In this document: positions 24,478-32,347 of the stretch, piece by piece
Numbering within the stretch: position 1 is the first letter of the stretch
Layout: every line of letters begins with the position of its first letter
The notes under the pieces: model-generated
What the model saw: the letters and a program-made list of their open reading frames with translations, nothing else
Database searches by the model: none
What the model was told of the DNA's origin: nothing
Made by a program: the position numbers and the translations under genes
Origin: PALSA-612 sp963776735
GTDB lineage: Bacteria > Actinomycetota > Thermoleophilia > Gaiellales > Gaiellaceae
DNA: 64,000 bases
Direction of reading: 5' to 3'
NCBI GenBank assembly: GCA_963776735.1
Contig: CAVZNV010000015.1
Span: 248,001 to 312,000, forward strand

Positions 24478-25161
24478 ATGAAGCTTCTTCTCACTTCCGC
24501 TGGCATCAAGAACACGAGCATCGACGACGCGCTGGTCGGGCTACTAGGGAAACCGATTGCCGAGTCAAGTGCGCTCTGCATTCCGACCGCCATATATGCC
24601 TTCCCCGGCGGTGCCGGCAGTGCATGGCGGCTGATCAATGGACGAGCCGCCACCCCTTTGTGCGAACTGGGCTGGAAGTCCTTGGGAGTGCTGGAACTCA
24701 CGGCGCTGCCCAGCATCGATGAAAAGCACTGGGTCCCCCTGGTGCAGGAGACTGACGCCCTGCTCGTAGGAGGCGGCGATCCCCGGTACCTGTGCTACTG
24801 GATCCACCAGTCGCGACTGGCGGATCTCTTCCCGTCACTGCGCGAAACGGTCTGGGTGGGAGTAAGCGCCGGGAGCTTGGTGATGGCCCCCAACGTCGGG
24901 GCGGAGTTCGTCTACGGGAGTCCGCCCACCTCCGGTGGTGAAAGAGCGCTGGGATTGGTCGATTTTGCGATGTTTCCGCACCTGGATCACGAGGCTATGC
25001 CTGACCATTCCATGGCCAATGCAGAAAAATGGGCGGCCAGGCTACCGGTGCCGGGGTACGCGATTGACGATCAGACCGCAATCAAAGTGATCGACGGCAC
25101 CGTCGAAGTCGTCTCCGAGGGGCACTGGAAGCTGTTTACGCCCGGCCCGGACGCAAACTAA
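24478..25161 (+). CDS. Peptidase S51 (dipeptidase E/cyanophycinase-like) homologue
   Basis: A 227-residue protein with the S51 nucleophile elbow GVSAGS (S130), preceded by LLVGGGDPRYLCYWI (97-109). It ends with the family's FAMFPHLDHEAMPDHS and YAIDDQTAIKVIDG patterns. These serine enzymes cleave small Asp-containing or isoaspartyl peptides in the cytoplasm. The start at ATG 24478 has a perfect AGGAGG 6 bases ahead. Codon use is more relaxed and GC lower than in gabT, and the gene's 3' end overlaps a broken IS5-type transposase, so it may have arrived with mobile DNA. Confidence 0.8.
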   Translation: MKLLLTSAGIKNTSIDDALVGLLGKPIAESSALCIPTAIYAFPGGAGSAWRLINGRAATPLCELGWKSLGVLELTALPSIDEKHWVPLVQETDALLVGGGDPRYLCYWIHQSRLADLFPSLRETVWVGVSAGSLVMAPNVGAEFVYGSPPTSGGERALGLVDFAMFPHLDHEAMPDHSMANAEKWAARLPVPGYAIDDQTAIKVIDGTVEVVSEGHWKLFTPGPDAN

Positions 25162-25703
25162 TCGGGCTCAGGAGACACGCGCGCTCGGTTGAGCGAGCGT
25201 TCACAGACGTCTGCAGCCTCCTGAAGCAGACAAGGCAGCACGCGATCGCGAGGAAGGCCTCGTGGATGTCTGCGCGGCGGTCGTAGCGGACGAGCAGCCG
25301 CTTGAACTGGTGGAGCCAGGCGAAGGTGCGCTCGACGACCCAGCGAGCGCGTCCGAGCCCGGAGCCGTGCTTGGTCTGGCGTCGTGCGATCTCGGGTTTG
25401 ATCCCGCGCTGCCAGAGCTCGCGGCGGTACTTGTCGTGGTCGTAGCCGCGATCAGCCGTGACGATGTCGGGGCGTCGGCGCGGGCGGCCGACCTTGCCGC
25501 GCACCGGCGGCACGCGCTCGACCAGCGGCACCAGTTGCGTGACGTCGTTGCGGTTGCCGCTCGTGACCGTCCAGGCGAGCGGGATCCCTGTCGCGTCTAC
25601 CAGCAGGTGATGCTTCGAGTCGTTTCTGGCTCTATCAACCGGGCTCGGGCCCGTCGCGGAGCGACCACAACTCGTCCGACACGATCCACGGCCCAGCAGC
25701 CAT
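25136..25703 (-). pseudogene. IS5-type transposase with a large internal deletion
   Basis: The typical N-terminus MAAGPWIVSDELWSL begins at 25703. After about 16 codons it joins, in another frame, the C-terminal half TGPSPVDRARNDSKHHLLVD. That half keeps the second catalytic Asp (TADRGYD) and the Glu (VVERTFAWLHQF) of the DDE site. About 100 residues including the first catalytic Asp are missing, so the protein cannot transpose. The end of the frame (25136) overlaps the peptidase gene's 3' end by 26 bases. Terminal repeats were not identified with confidence. Confidence 0.75.
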
Positions 25704-25787
25704 CGGCACCCTCCAAGCTTGACGACAGGTACCAACGCCGTTCGCGGTCAGCGAACCGGTCCCTTCATTTCGGTGCGAGCTCTTAGC

Positions 25788-26408
25788 TCACCACACGCCG
25801 GGAACGAGCCGCGCGCGGCCGCGCGCGAAGCGCTCGTAGTCCTCGCCGAACGCGCGCCAGAGCTCTCTCTCTTCCACCCGGATCCTCGGTAGGTGACCGA
25901 CAAAGGCAACGGCGGTTCCGGCGATCGCGCCGATCCAGCTTCCGGCAGCGAGCCCGATGCCGAAGACGATCAGCAGGTCGCCGAGATACGCGGGATGGCG
26001 AATCCAGCGGTACGGGCCGGACGTGTGCACGGTCTGGCCCTGCTCGATGGTCACCTCACGGCGGAAGTACGGTCCCAGGCTGAGGACGGCCCAGACGCGG
26101 AAGCCCATGCCGGCAGCGAGGACGAGGAGGCCGAGCGCGTAGGTCGCCCAGCTGTTGGCGCCGATGCGGAGCGACGGCACGTCGGCGGCGACGAACGCGG
26201 CCAGGAGGATACCGCCGAGCGTCGCGAGGACGACGATGCCCTTCGTCCCGCGGTCGAGCTCGCCGGTCGACGGGGGTCGGTCACCGCGGGTGCGGCCGGT
26301 CGCGATCGACTCGGCAACGACGCCCGCCACGACGAGCCCGAAGATCGCGTGCTGTGCCCAGCGATGCTCGTCGACGAGCAGCACTCGACCGACGATACTC
26401 CTCGTCAT
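25788..26408 (-). CDS. Isoprenylcysteine carboxyl methyltransferase (ICMT)-like membrane protein
   Basis: A 206-residue protein with about five hydrophobic segments and the methyltransferase signature HTSGPYRWIRHPAYLGDLL (about residues 128-146), followed by RIRVEERELWRAFGEDYERFARGRARLVPG. This is the ICMT/PEMT-type membrane methyltransferase family, which uses S-adenosylmethionine; in bacteria the acceptor is usually unknown (lipids or small hydrophobic molecules). Its ATG (26408-26406) overlaps the ATG of the divergent ctaG gene by two bases. No -10 was seen at leaderless distance on this strand. Confidence 0.8.
   Translation of the reverse strand: MTRSIVGRVLLVDEHRWAQHAIFGLVVAGVVAESIATGRTRGDRPPSTGELDRGTKGIVVLATLGGILLAAFVAADVPSLRIGANSWATYALGLLVLAAGMGFRVWAVLSLGPYFRREVTIEQGQTVHTSGPYRWIRHPAYLGDLLIVFGIGLAAGSWIGAIAGTAVAFVGHLPRIRVEERELWRAFGEDYERFARGRARLVPGVW
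26395..26400 (+). promoter_or_regulatory. -10-like element inside the ICMT gene
   Basis: TACTCC is followed by 6 bases and ctaG's ATG. It lies within the first codons of the divergent gene. Confidence 0.35.
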
Positions 26409-27249
26409 GACCGTGCTGGCGCTGACGGGAATCGTCGTGGCCGCGATCCTCTACTGGCGCGGGACGCGCCTCGAGCGCGGCAGCCGGTCGCAGCGCGAAC
26501 GTCCGTGGCGCGGGCAGGCGTTCTACGCCGGGCTGATCGCGCTCGCCGTCGCGATCGCACCGCCGCTGGACGGGCTCGCGGACAGGCTGTTCTGGGCGCA
26601 CATGGTGCAGCACGGCCTGCTGCAGATGCTCGCCCCGCCGCTGATCGTGCTCGGCGCGCCGTGGCTCGTGATCGTGAGGCCGCTCTCGCTCGGCGGGCGG
26701 CGCCGCGCGAGCCGCTGGCTCGTCCGCTCGCGCAGCGCCGGGCCGCTCCGGCTCGCGGCTCGCATCCTGACCGTGCCGGCGGTCGCAGCCTTCCTCTTCC
26801 TCGGCACGATCTGGCTCTCGCACCTGCCGGTGTTGTTCGACTACGTCGCTGCGCACCCGCTGCTGCACGAGAGCGAGCACCTCGTCTTCTTCGCGCTCGG
26901 GCTCCTGTTCTGGTCGCGGGCGCTCGACTCGCCGCCCTTCCACGCCCGGCTCACGCACTGGCGTCGCCTCTCGTACTTCGCCGCCGCCGCGCTCGCCGAG
27001 GCCGCCCTCGCCGTGCTCGTGCTCGCCGCAAGGAGTCCGCTCTACACGATCTACGAGCAGGTCAGTCCACGGCCCGAGCACCTGAGCGTCCTCCAGGACC
27101 AGCAGCTCGGCGGGGCGATCATGCTCGAGCCGGCCGGGCTGCCGCTGCTGTTCGCGATCCTCTGGTCGATCGGCACGCTGATCGGCCCGAAGGCCCGGCG
27201 GCGGGGAGCCTCGACTCTCCCCGCCGCCGTCTCGGCTCCCGATCGCTAG
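26407..27249 (+). CDS. ctaG: CtaG/caa3-type cytochrome c oxidase assembly-like membrane protein
   Basis: A 280-residue membrane protein with about seven hydrophobic segments. Family marks include FWAHMVQHGLLQMLAPPLIVLGAPW (about 59-83), LFDYVAAHPLLHESEHLVFF (about 144-163) and LQDQQLGGAIMLEPAG (about 236-251). The histidines of MVQH and HESEHL are conserved in the CtaG_Bsu (caa3_CtaG) group needed for caa3-type terminal oxidase assembly. No oxidase genes are nearby. ATG 26407 overlaps the ICMT-like start. The last 18 codons encode a terminator hairpin (27196-27229), and the stop overlaps the convergent binding-protein stop by 4 bases. Confidence 0.8.
   Translation: MTVLALTGIVVAAILYWRGTRLERGSRSQRERPWRGQAFYAGLIALAVAIAPPLDGLADRLFWAHMVQHGLLQMLAPPLIVLGAPWLVIVRPLSLGGRRRASRWLVRSRSAGPLRLAARILTVPAVAAFLFLGTIWLSHLPVLFDYVAAHPLLHESEHLVFFALGLLFWSRALDSPPFHARLTHWRRLSYFAAAALAEAALAVLVLAARSPLYTIYEQVSPRPEHLSVLQDQQLGGAIMLEPAGLPLLFAILWSIGTLIGPKARRRGASTLPAAVSAPDR
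27196..27229. terminator. Bidirectional hairpin inside the ctaG 3' end
   Basis: A 13-bp stem (27196-27208 with 27217-27229) closes an 8-base loop. It lies in the last codons of ctaG and just beyond the stop of the convergent gene ending at 27246, so it can end transcription both ways. Confidence 0.6.
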
Positions 27250-28913
27250 CCGACCGAGAGGGCGTTGAAGTCAGGCTCCGCGAAGTACGACGAGTACACG
27301 AAGTTGTGCACCTTCGACGACACGAAGAAGACGCCGTTGATGATCGAGTACGGAACCCACGGCGCGTAGTCCTTCATGATCGTGTAGTCGAGCTTCTGGT
27401 ACGCGTTCGTGCGGGCGGAACCGGAGAGGTTGGCCGCCGCGTCCATCTGCGCGTTCAGCTTCGAGCTGTTCAGGTACGAGTAGTCGACGTTGTTCTGCGC
27501 CTGGATCGAGCGTCCGTCGAGGTTGACGTTGATGTAGTCGAACGGGTCGAAGTAGTCCGCGCACCAGCCGGCGCGGGCCATGTCGAAGTCGACTCCCTTG
27601 GTGCCGAGCGTCTTGTAGTAGATCGCGCCCGGAACCGGCTTGTCGACCGTCTTCATCCCGATCTTCGACAGGTTGAACGACGCGACCTGCGAGATGTTCA
27701 CGGCCAGCGAGCTGGTCGAGTGGAACACGACTGCGGTCTTGCCCGCGAGCGCCGGATCGACCTTCGTGGCCATGGACGGATTGGCTCCGCGGAAGGCGTA
27801 GAGGTTGTACGGCTTGTAACCGGGCACGCCCGGAACCAGGATCTGGTCGGAGCGCTTCGCGCCGAGATAGCCGTAGAGCCTCGTCATCGCCGGGCGGTCG
27901 AGCGCCCAGTTGACCGCCTTGCGCGCGGCGAGCGTGTTGAACGGCGCCCGTGACGTGTTCAGAGCCCAGTACACGACGCACGCGGAGCCGCCGACGAAGA
28001 ACCGGGACTTGTTGACGCCGTACTGCTGTGCGAGCTGGGCGTTCGCCGACGGCGGCGGACCGGCCGCGTCGACGTCGACCTGCCCGGCCTTCGCCTGCAG
28101 CAGGCTCTGGTCCTGGTCTGTGTTCATCGTCCAGACGATCTTGTCCGGGTTCGCCGGGCGGGAGCCCTTGTAGAACGGGTTCCGGGCCTCGACCAGCGAC
28201 TTCCCGACCTCACGGCTCTGGATGAAGTACGGGCCGGCGGACGGATAGGAGTTCGTGATCCCCGACGTCGTATACGGCATGCTCGTCTTCACGGCGCCGA
28301 ACCACTGCATGCCCATGAACGCCGTGAACGTCGGATTCGGCTTCGTCAGGTGGAACGTCAGCGTCAGCCCAGCGGCATGGATGCCGCTGATCGACTGCGC
28401 CTTGCCGTCCAGGAACGCCTGGGCACCGGTGACGACGCTCTGGAACTGGTCGTTCACGCCCACGGGCGATCCCATCTTCGGACTGAGCGCACGCTCCCAC
28501 GCCCGCTGGTAGCTGGCGGCCGTGACCGGCGAGCCGTCACTGAACTTCAGACCCGGCCGGATGTGGAACGTATACGTCAGCCCGTTCCTCGAGACGGTCG
28601 GAAACGAGGTCGCTGCCTCGGGGTACAGGACGCTTCCCGCCTGACCGTTCTTCTCCGGGAAGTTCACGAGCAACATCTGCGTCGTGTACAGCATCGACCA
28701 CGACAACGTGTCGTAGGCGAGACCCGGGTCGGTGAACTCGAAGTCGTTGTTCGAGGCGTTCACCCGCAGCGTGCCGCCCTTCAACGCGTGATTCGCAGCA
28801 GGCCGCGCGGCCTGCCGTGTGGCAGAACTCGCCGTCGCAGCGAAAACCGCGGCGACGAGCATGGCGACGCCGAGGGCGGTAAAAACCGCCGAGAGCAGCG
28901 TCTTTCTTGGCAT
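27246..28913 (-). CDS. Peptide/oligopeptide-type ABC transporter substrate-binding protein (SBP_bac_5)
   Basis: A 555-residue exported protein. The signal peptide covers about residues 1-28, without a lipobox Cys. The body shows family 5 patterns: GGTLRVNASNN at the mature start, LTYTFHIRPGLKFSDGSPVTA, a central ACVVYWALNTSRAPFNTLAARKAVNWALDR, and DFDMARAGWCADYFDPFDYI. Such proteins capture peptides, nickel or other solutes outside the membrane for an ABC permease. No permease or ATPase gene is adjacent, so it is an orphan. ATG 28913 is preceded by GGAAGGGG; homology does not extend to the longer frame from 29024. Confidence 0.88.
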   Translation of the reverse strand: MPRKTLLSAVFTALGVAMLVAAVFAATASSATRQAARPAANHALKGGTLRVNASNNDFEFTDPGLAYDTLSWSMLYTTQMLLVNFPEKNGQAGSVLYPEAATSFPTVSRNGLTYTFHIRPGLKFSDGSPVTAASYQRAWERALSPKMGSPVGVNDQFQSVVTGAQAFLDGKAQSISGIHAAGLTLTFHLTKPNPTFTAFMGMQWFGAVKTSMPYTTSGITNSYPSAGPYFIQSREVGKSLVEARNPFYKGSRPANPDKIVWTMNTDQDQSLLQAKAGQVDVDAAGPPPSANAQLAQQYGVNKSRFFVGGSACVVYWALNTSRAPFNTLAARKAVNWALDRPAMTRLYGYLGAKRSDQILVPGVPGYKPYNLYAFRGANPSMATKVDPALAGKTAVVFHSTSSLAVNISQVASFNLSKIGMKTVDKPVPGAIYYKTLGTKGVDFDMARAGWCADYFDPFDYINVNLDGRSIQAQNNVDYSYLNSSKLNAQMDAAANLSGSARTNAYQKLDYTIMKDYAPWVPYSIINGVFFVSSKVHNFVYSSYFAEPDFNALSVG

Positions 28914-29147
28914 TTCCCCTTCCTTTCTGCATCGCCCCGGAAGCCGGCGAAGGCGCGGGAGGGCCGCGCCTCCGCCCACGAACGGTTCAGTTGCAAGGAG
29001 GAGTGCAGGCCTGCCCGGCAACACCGAAGACGGTAGGCGCGGTAGCCGTGTCCGTCTTGTACGTGCCGTGCGCGCTTTGGTACGCCCGTCTCAGAGCCTG
29101 CCTTGCGACTTGCTCGAGGTTGTCTCTGAGACTTGCTCTGAGACGGG
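28914..29147. other. Intergenic region between regulator and binding-protein gene
   Basis: These 234 bases contain the 5' leader of the binding-protein gene and a large stem-loop (29084-29148). A minus-strand frame ending at 28987 (ACTPPCN at its end) is open here but has no start or similarity that supports it. Confidence 0.4.
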
Positions 29148-29148
29148 C
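29084..29148. terminator. 14-bp inverted repeat downstream of the AraC-type gene
   Basis: GCCCGTCTCAGAGC (29084-29097) pairs perfectly with 29135-29148. Within the loop is a second palindrome, GTCTCTGAGAC (29122-29132), sharing the TCTCAGAG core. It lies immediately after the AraC-family stop and could terminate it, or be an operator for the gene at 28913. Confidence 0.5.
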
Positions 29149-29915
29149 TAGCGGTGAGCCGCGCGGTAGCGGGCCGGCGTCAGGCCGAAGCGCCGCTTGA
29201 ACGCGCGCGTGAAGTGGCTCTGGTCGACGAAGCCGGCCTCGTTCGCGAGGCTCGCGAGCGGCACGTCCGTGCGGGCGAGCCGGGTCGCGGCCCATTCGAG
29301 CCGCAGGCGCCGGACGCACTCGCCGAGGCTCTCGCGGTAGTACGCCCGGAAGCAGCGGGCGAGGTGCGACGGATGAACGCCGACGCTCGCCGCGATCTCG
29401 CCCACGGACGGCGACTCGCGGAAGCGCTCGTGCAGCAGCTCGTACGCCTCGACCACCCAGCGGCCGGGCGGCTCCGGCGCCGGCCCGCGACCGACCGCCG
29501 CAGTCAGCTCCAGCGCGAGGCCCTCCAGCGCAAGCGGCGCGAACGCGTCGTCGACCTGCAGCTCCCGCTCGATGCGCAGCGCGACGAGCAACGCGCTCCA
29601 GTCCCGGAAGCCCGTGACCGTGTCGATGCCGTTCGCCGACTCGACCGTGACGATCACGGTGCGGTCGCGGCCGAAGCTGTCACGGTGCGGTTCCTCGGGC
29701 GGCAGTGCGATCACCGACGCCTCGCGGGCATCCATCGCCAGTCCGGCGAAGCGCTTGTCGACGACCCCGCCGACGACGACGGCGACGCACGCATGCGGAT
29801 GCGAGTGCCAGCCGAGCTGCGTCCCCGCCTCGAACACGACCTCGCCCACGTCGAACGCCCCCGCCCGCACGTGGCGGCGACCGCACGTGCCGGTGTCGAT
29901 CGGGACGGGGGCCAC
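29148..29915 (-). CDS. AraC-family transcriptional regulator
   Basis: A 255-residue regulator. The N-terminal half is a cupin-like ligand domain (LGWHSHPHACVAVVVGG, EEPHRDSFG). The C-terminal half is the double helix-turn-helix: PSVGEIAASVGVHPSHLARCFRAYYRESLGECVRRLRLEWA, then the second helix set ending LANEAGFVDQSHFTRAFKRRFGLTPARYR, a near-perfect AraC signature. It binds DNA and switches a target gene on in response to a small molecule. The likely nearby target is the peptide-binding protein gene on the same strand. GTG 29915 is the start; the following gene upstream ends 33 bases away. Confidence 0.88.
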   Translation of the reverse strand: MAPVPIDTGTCGRRHVRAGAFDVGEVVFEAGTQLGWHSHPHACVAVVVGGVVDKRFAGLAMDAREASVIALPPEEPHRDSFGRDRTVIVTVESANGIDTVTGFRDWSALLVALRIERELQVDDAFAPLALEGLALELTAAVGRGPAPEPPGRWVVEAYELLHERFRESPSVGEIAASVGVHPSHLARCFRAYYRESLGECVRRLRLEWAATRLARTDVPLASLANEAGFVDQSHFTRAFKRRFGLTPARYRAAHR

Positions 29916-29948
29916 TTGTCCCGTTGAGACTCCGCCGCGCTGAGCCGG

Positions 29949-31046
29949 TTAGGAGTCGTGTCCCTCGAGGAAGTCCGCCAGAGCCGGCGCGACCGCCGCG
30001 ACGCGCTCGGGATCGAGGCTGTAGACGACGTAGTACCCCTCGCGGCGCGGCACGACGAGCCCCGCCTCTGCGAGCCGCCGCAGGCTCTTCGACAGGCCGG
30101 CGGTCGAGAGCCCGACGAGCGGCCCGAGCTCCTGCGTCGTTCGCGGCCGCTCCGCGATCAGCTTCAGGATCCGCAGACGGGTGTCGTCGCCGAGTGCGCG
30201 CAGGATCCGCAGGAGCTCGGCCGGCGGGACGCGCGGCACCGCCTCGCGGGCAAGCGACGGCGCCGCGTAGACGAGTGCCGTCGGCCACGGTGGGTCGCAG
30301 TTCACGCGCAGGTGCGGCCAGACGAAGACGCTCGGGCTGAGGACGAGCGGGTTCGCCTCGGAGATCTCGACGTCGTGCTCGTGCGGCAGGTCGACGACGA
30401 GCCGGCGCTGCTGAACATCCACGCGGCAGCGCGGCGGCAGCCGGCCGAGCACGGCCCAGATTCCGGCCGACGCGAGCGTGCGCCCCGCCTCCGCGACGGC
30501 GTCGGCGAGACGCGGCTCGACCCGCTCCCACTCGGCCGAGAACGCCGCCTCCCAGTACGCCGCCAGCACCGCAGCCCACCGGCGCGCGAGCTCGACCGGA
30601 TCGTCGAGCAGCAGCTCGGCGAGCAAGCGCGACGCCTCACCGTGGGCGGCCGCGTGCCCGAGCATCACCGCGCGCACACCCGGGTCGGCGTAGACGCCCT
30701 GGCCGTGCCGCCCGCCGTGGTCGTAGAGCGGCCGGCCGAGCTCCTCGACCAGCAGCTCCGGCCCGAGCGCGGCGATCCCGGCGAGCTCCTCCTCGAAGGT
30801 GGCCGACGGGCCGGTCGCCGACGGCACCAGGAAGTCCGGGAGGTGCCGGCGGTAGACGAACCCGAACGCGTCGATCTCCCGCCGCAGGGCCGGGTCGAGC
30901 ACCCGCATCCGACGCACCCACCCGTGCTGGAGCGCGTGGTGCTTCGGCCCGACCAGCACGTGGAGGCTGAGCACGCACTCGAGCAGCGGCGAGTACGCGA
31001 AGGCGACGTGCTCGGCGGGATGCTCGGGGAGGCTGATGCGGATCAC
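29949..31046 (-). CDS. DUF5937-like/ArsR-type winged-helix transcriptional regulator
   Basis: A 365-residue protein. The first about 250 residues match the DUF5937-type region found upstream of ArsR domains (ISLPEHPAEHVAFAYSPLLECVLSLHVL at the very start). Residues about 265-340 are the winged helix: LLRILRALGDDTRLRILKLIAERPRTTQELGPLVGLSTAGLSKSLRRLAEAGLV. No metal-binding Cys pair as in classical ArsR is seen, so the ligand is probably not a thiophilic metal. GTG 31046 is the start. It is divergent from the cupredoxin-like gene at 31113 with an 11-bp palindrome between them, a likely operator. Confidence 0.8.
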   Translation of the reverse strand: MIRISLPEHPAEHVAFAYSPLLECVLSLHVLVGPKHHALQHGWVRRMRVLDPALRREIDAFGFVYRRHLPDFLVPSATGPSATFEEELAGIAALGPELLVEELGRPLYDHGGRHGQGVYADPGVRAVMLGHAAAHGEASRLLAELLLDDPVELARRWAAVLAAYWEAAFSAEWERVEPRLADAVAEAGRTLASAGIWAVLGRLPPRCRVDVQQRRLVVDLPHEHDVEISEANPLVLSPSVFVWPHLRVNCDPPWPTALVYAAPSLAREAVPRVPPAELLRILRALGDDTRLRILKLIAERPRTTQELGPLVGLSTAGLSKSLRRLAEAGLVVPRREGYYVVYSLDPERVAAVAPALADFLEGHDS

Positions 31047-31061
31047 TACCGTCCGATCTTC

Positions 31062-31072
31062 TCTTCGGAAGA
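31062..31072. promoter_or_regulatory. Candidate operator palindrome
   Basis: TCTTCGGAAGA is a perfect inverted repeat of 5-bp arms around one base, located between the divergent regulator and the cupredoxin-like gene. It overlaps the start region of the regulator's transcript and lies just before the -35 at 31077. Confidence 0.35.
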
Positions 31073-31076
31073 ACAG

Positions 31077-31106
31077 TTGACCGGATCATGACGTGGCCGC
31101 GATCCT
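31077..31106 (+). promoter_or_regulatory. Candidate promoter of the cupredoxin-like gene
   Basis: TTGACC (31077-31082) and GATCCT (31101-31106) are 18 bases apart; the ATG at 31113 follows 6 bases later. The -10 is a weak match. Confidence 0.35.
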
Positions 31107-31112
31107 CGGTGC

Positions 31113-31496
31113 ATGACCATCCGCCGCCTCGCCCTCCTCGCCGTGCTCGCCGCCGTCGTCGCACCCGTCGCGCAGGCGCGCCCCGCCGCCAACCCGACCC
31201 TGATCGGCAAGGTCGGCCTCCACGACGCCTACCGCATCACGCTCACGTTCACGAACGGGAAGCCGGTGAAGTCGATCCCGGCCGGCACCTACACGCTGAT
31301 CGTCCACGACTACTCGAAGATCCACAACTTCGCGCTCGGCTCGCAGACCCAGAACCGGCGCCTGTTCACGACCGGCATCCCGTGGGTCGGAACCCGTACG
31401 TACCACCTGACGCTCGCACCGGGCCGCTACGCCTACGCGTGCTCGGCGCACTTCCGGACGATGAACGGCTCGTTCGTCGTCACGCCTAGAAGCTAG
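31113..31496 (+). CDS. Exported plastocyanin-like cupredoxin
   Basis: A 127-residue protein with a signal peptide (1-22, ending AQA) and a small beta-sandwich. The type-1 copper site is complete: H71 (KIHNFAL), C110, H113 and M117 in the C-x2-H-x3-M arrangement (YACSAHFRTM). It would carry single electrons or bind copper outside the membrane. Its redox partner is not evident in the neighbourhood. It faces the divergent DUF5937/ArsR regulator across a 66-base gap with a palindrome, so regulation by that protein is likely. Confidence 0.85.
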   Translation: MTIRRLALLAVLAAVVAPVAQARPAANPTLIGKVGLHDAYRITLTFTNGKPVKSIPAGTYTLIVHDYSKIHNFALGSQTQNRRLFTTGIPWVGTRTYHLTLAPGRYAYACSAHFRTMNGSFVVTPRS

Positions 31497-31513
31497 GAAA
31501 CCCAGGCGCTCGC

Positions 31514-31519
31514 TAGGAT
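31514..31519 (+). promoter_or_regulatory. -10 element of a leaderless promoter
   Basis: TAGGAT is followed by 6 bases and ATG 31526. Confidence 0.5.
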
Positions 31520-31525
31520 GCGGGC

Positions 31526-31918
31526 ATGTGGCTCTACCTGATCCCGGTCTTCATCCTGGCCGCAGTCGTCATCGTCTTCGGGATCTTCGCGCTACTCGCG
31601 CGGATCAAGGGCGGCAAGTACCTGCGGCCGATCATGCAGTTCCTGATGAAGGTGCCGCTCCTCGGCAGCGCGCTGAAGAAGATGTCCGAGGCCGCGCTCG
31701 AACGGTCCGACCCCGAGCTCGCGAGCGCCGTCAAGAAGCTCGAGCGGATGAACGCCGCCAGCGACCCGCGGCGTGCGCAGCAGGCGATGTCGCAGCTCTC
31801 GCCGGCCGAGCGGAAGGCAGTGCTCGACGCGACCATGGGCCAGCAGCAGGCGCAGGAGCAGGTGCCCATGAACCGCGCCCAGCGCCGGAAGCTCGAGCAG
31901 CAGCGCAAGCGCGGCTAG
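31526..31918 (+). CDS. Small membrane-anchored protein, function unknown
   Basis: A 130-residue protein with one N-terminal transmembrane helix (WLYLIPVFILAAVVIVFGIFA) and a charged helical cytoplasmic tail rich in Lys, Ala and Gln (ALKKMSEAALERSDPELASAV, AQRRKLEQQRKRG). No known domain was recognised. It starts 6 bases after TAGGAT, suggesting a leaderless mRNA, and is followed 3 bases later by the F420-type reductase gene, so the two may be co-transcribed. Confidence 0.65.
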   Translation: MWLYLIPVFILAAVVIVFGIFALLARIKGGKYLRPIMQFLMKVPLLGSALKKMSEAALERSDPELASAVKKLERMNAASDPRRAQQAMSQLSPAERKAVLDATMGQQQAQEQVPMNRAQRRKLEQQRKRG

Positions 31919-31921
31919 CCG

Positions 31922-32344
31922 ATGGCGGCCTCCGTCGACGACTGGAACCGCGGGGTGATCGACGAGTTCCGCGCGAACGGCGGACGGGTCGCGCAGTTCG
32001 AGGGCCGGCCGCTCCTGCTCCTCCACCACAAGGGAGCAAAGACAGGCACCGAGCGCGTCAACCCGCTCGTCTTCCTGCCGGTCGGCGACGACTTCGCGAT
32101 CTTCGGGTCGAAGGCCGGCGCCGACACGAATCCCGCCTGGTTCCACAACCTCCAGGCGCACCCGGACACGACGATCGAGGTCGGCACCGAGACGATCCCA
32201 GTCCACGCCCGGGTCGCCGAGGGCGACGAGCGCACGAGGATCTGGGAGGAGCAGAAGTGCGAGAACTCGAACTTCGCCGAATACGAGAAGCTGACGACGC
32301 GCTCGATTCCCGTCGTGATCCTCGAGCGCGTCGCCTCGTCGTAG
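31922..32344 (+). CDS. Deazaflavin (F420)-dependent nitroreductase-family protein
   Basis: A 140-residue split-barrel protein of the DDN/F420-dependent nitroreductase family (DUF385-type). Diagnostic runs are WNRGVIDEFRANGGRV, LLLLHHKGAKTGTERVNPLVF and NPAWFHNLQAHPDTTIEVG. It would use reduced coenzyme F420 to reduce quinones or other hydrophobic electron acceptors at the membrane face. That the genome uses F420 is inferred only from this family. Confidence 0.85.
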   Translation: MAASVDDWNRGVIDEFRANGGRVAQFEGRPLLLLHHKGAKTGTERVNPLVFLPVGDDFAIFGSKAGADTNPAWFHNLQAHPDTTIEVGTETIPVHARVAEGDERTRIWEEQKCENSNFAEYEKLTTRSIPVVILERVASS

Positions 32345-32347
32345 CTC

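Noticed and set aside
28987..29097. Small minus-strand ORF ending GQACTPPCN
   Set aside because: No start codon with ribosome-binding site or known family; left as intergenic.
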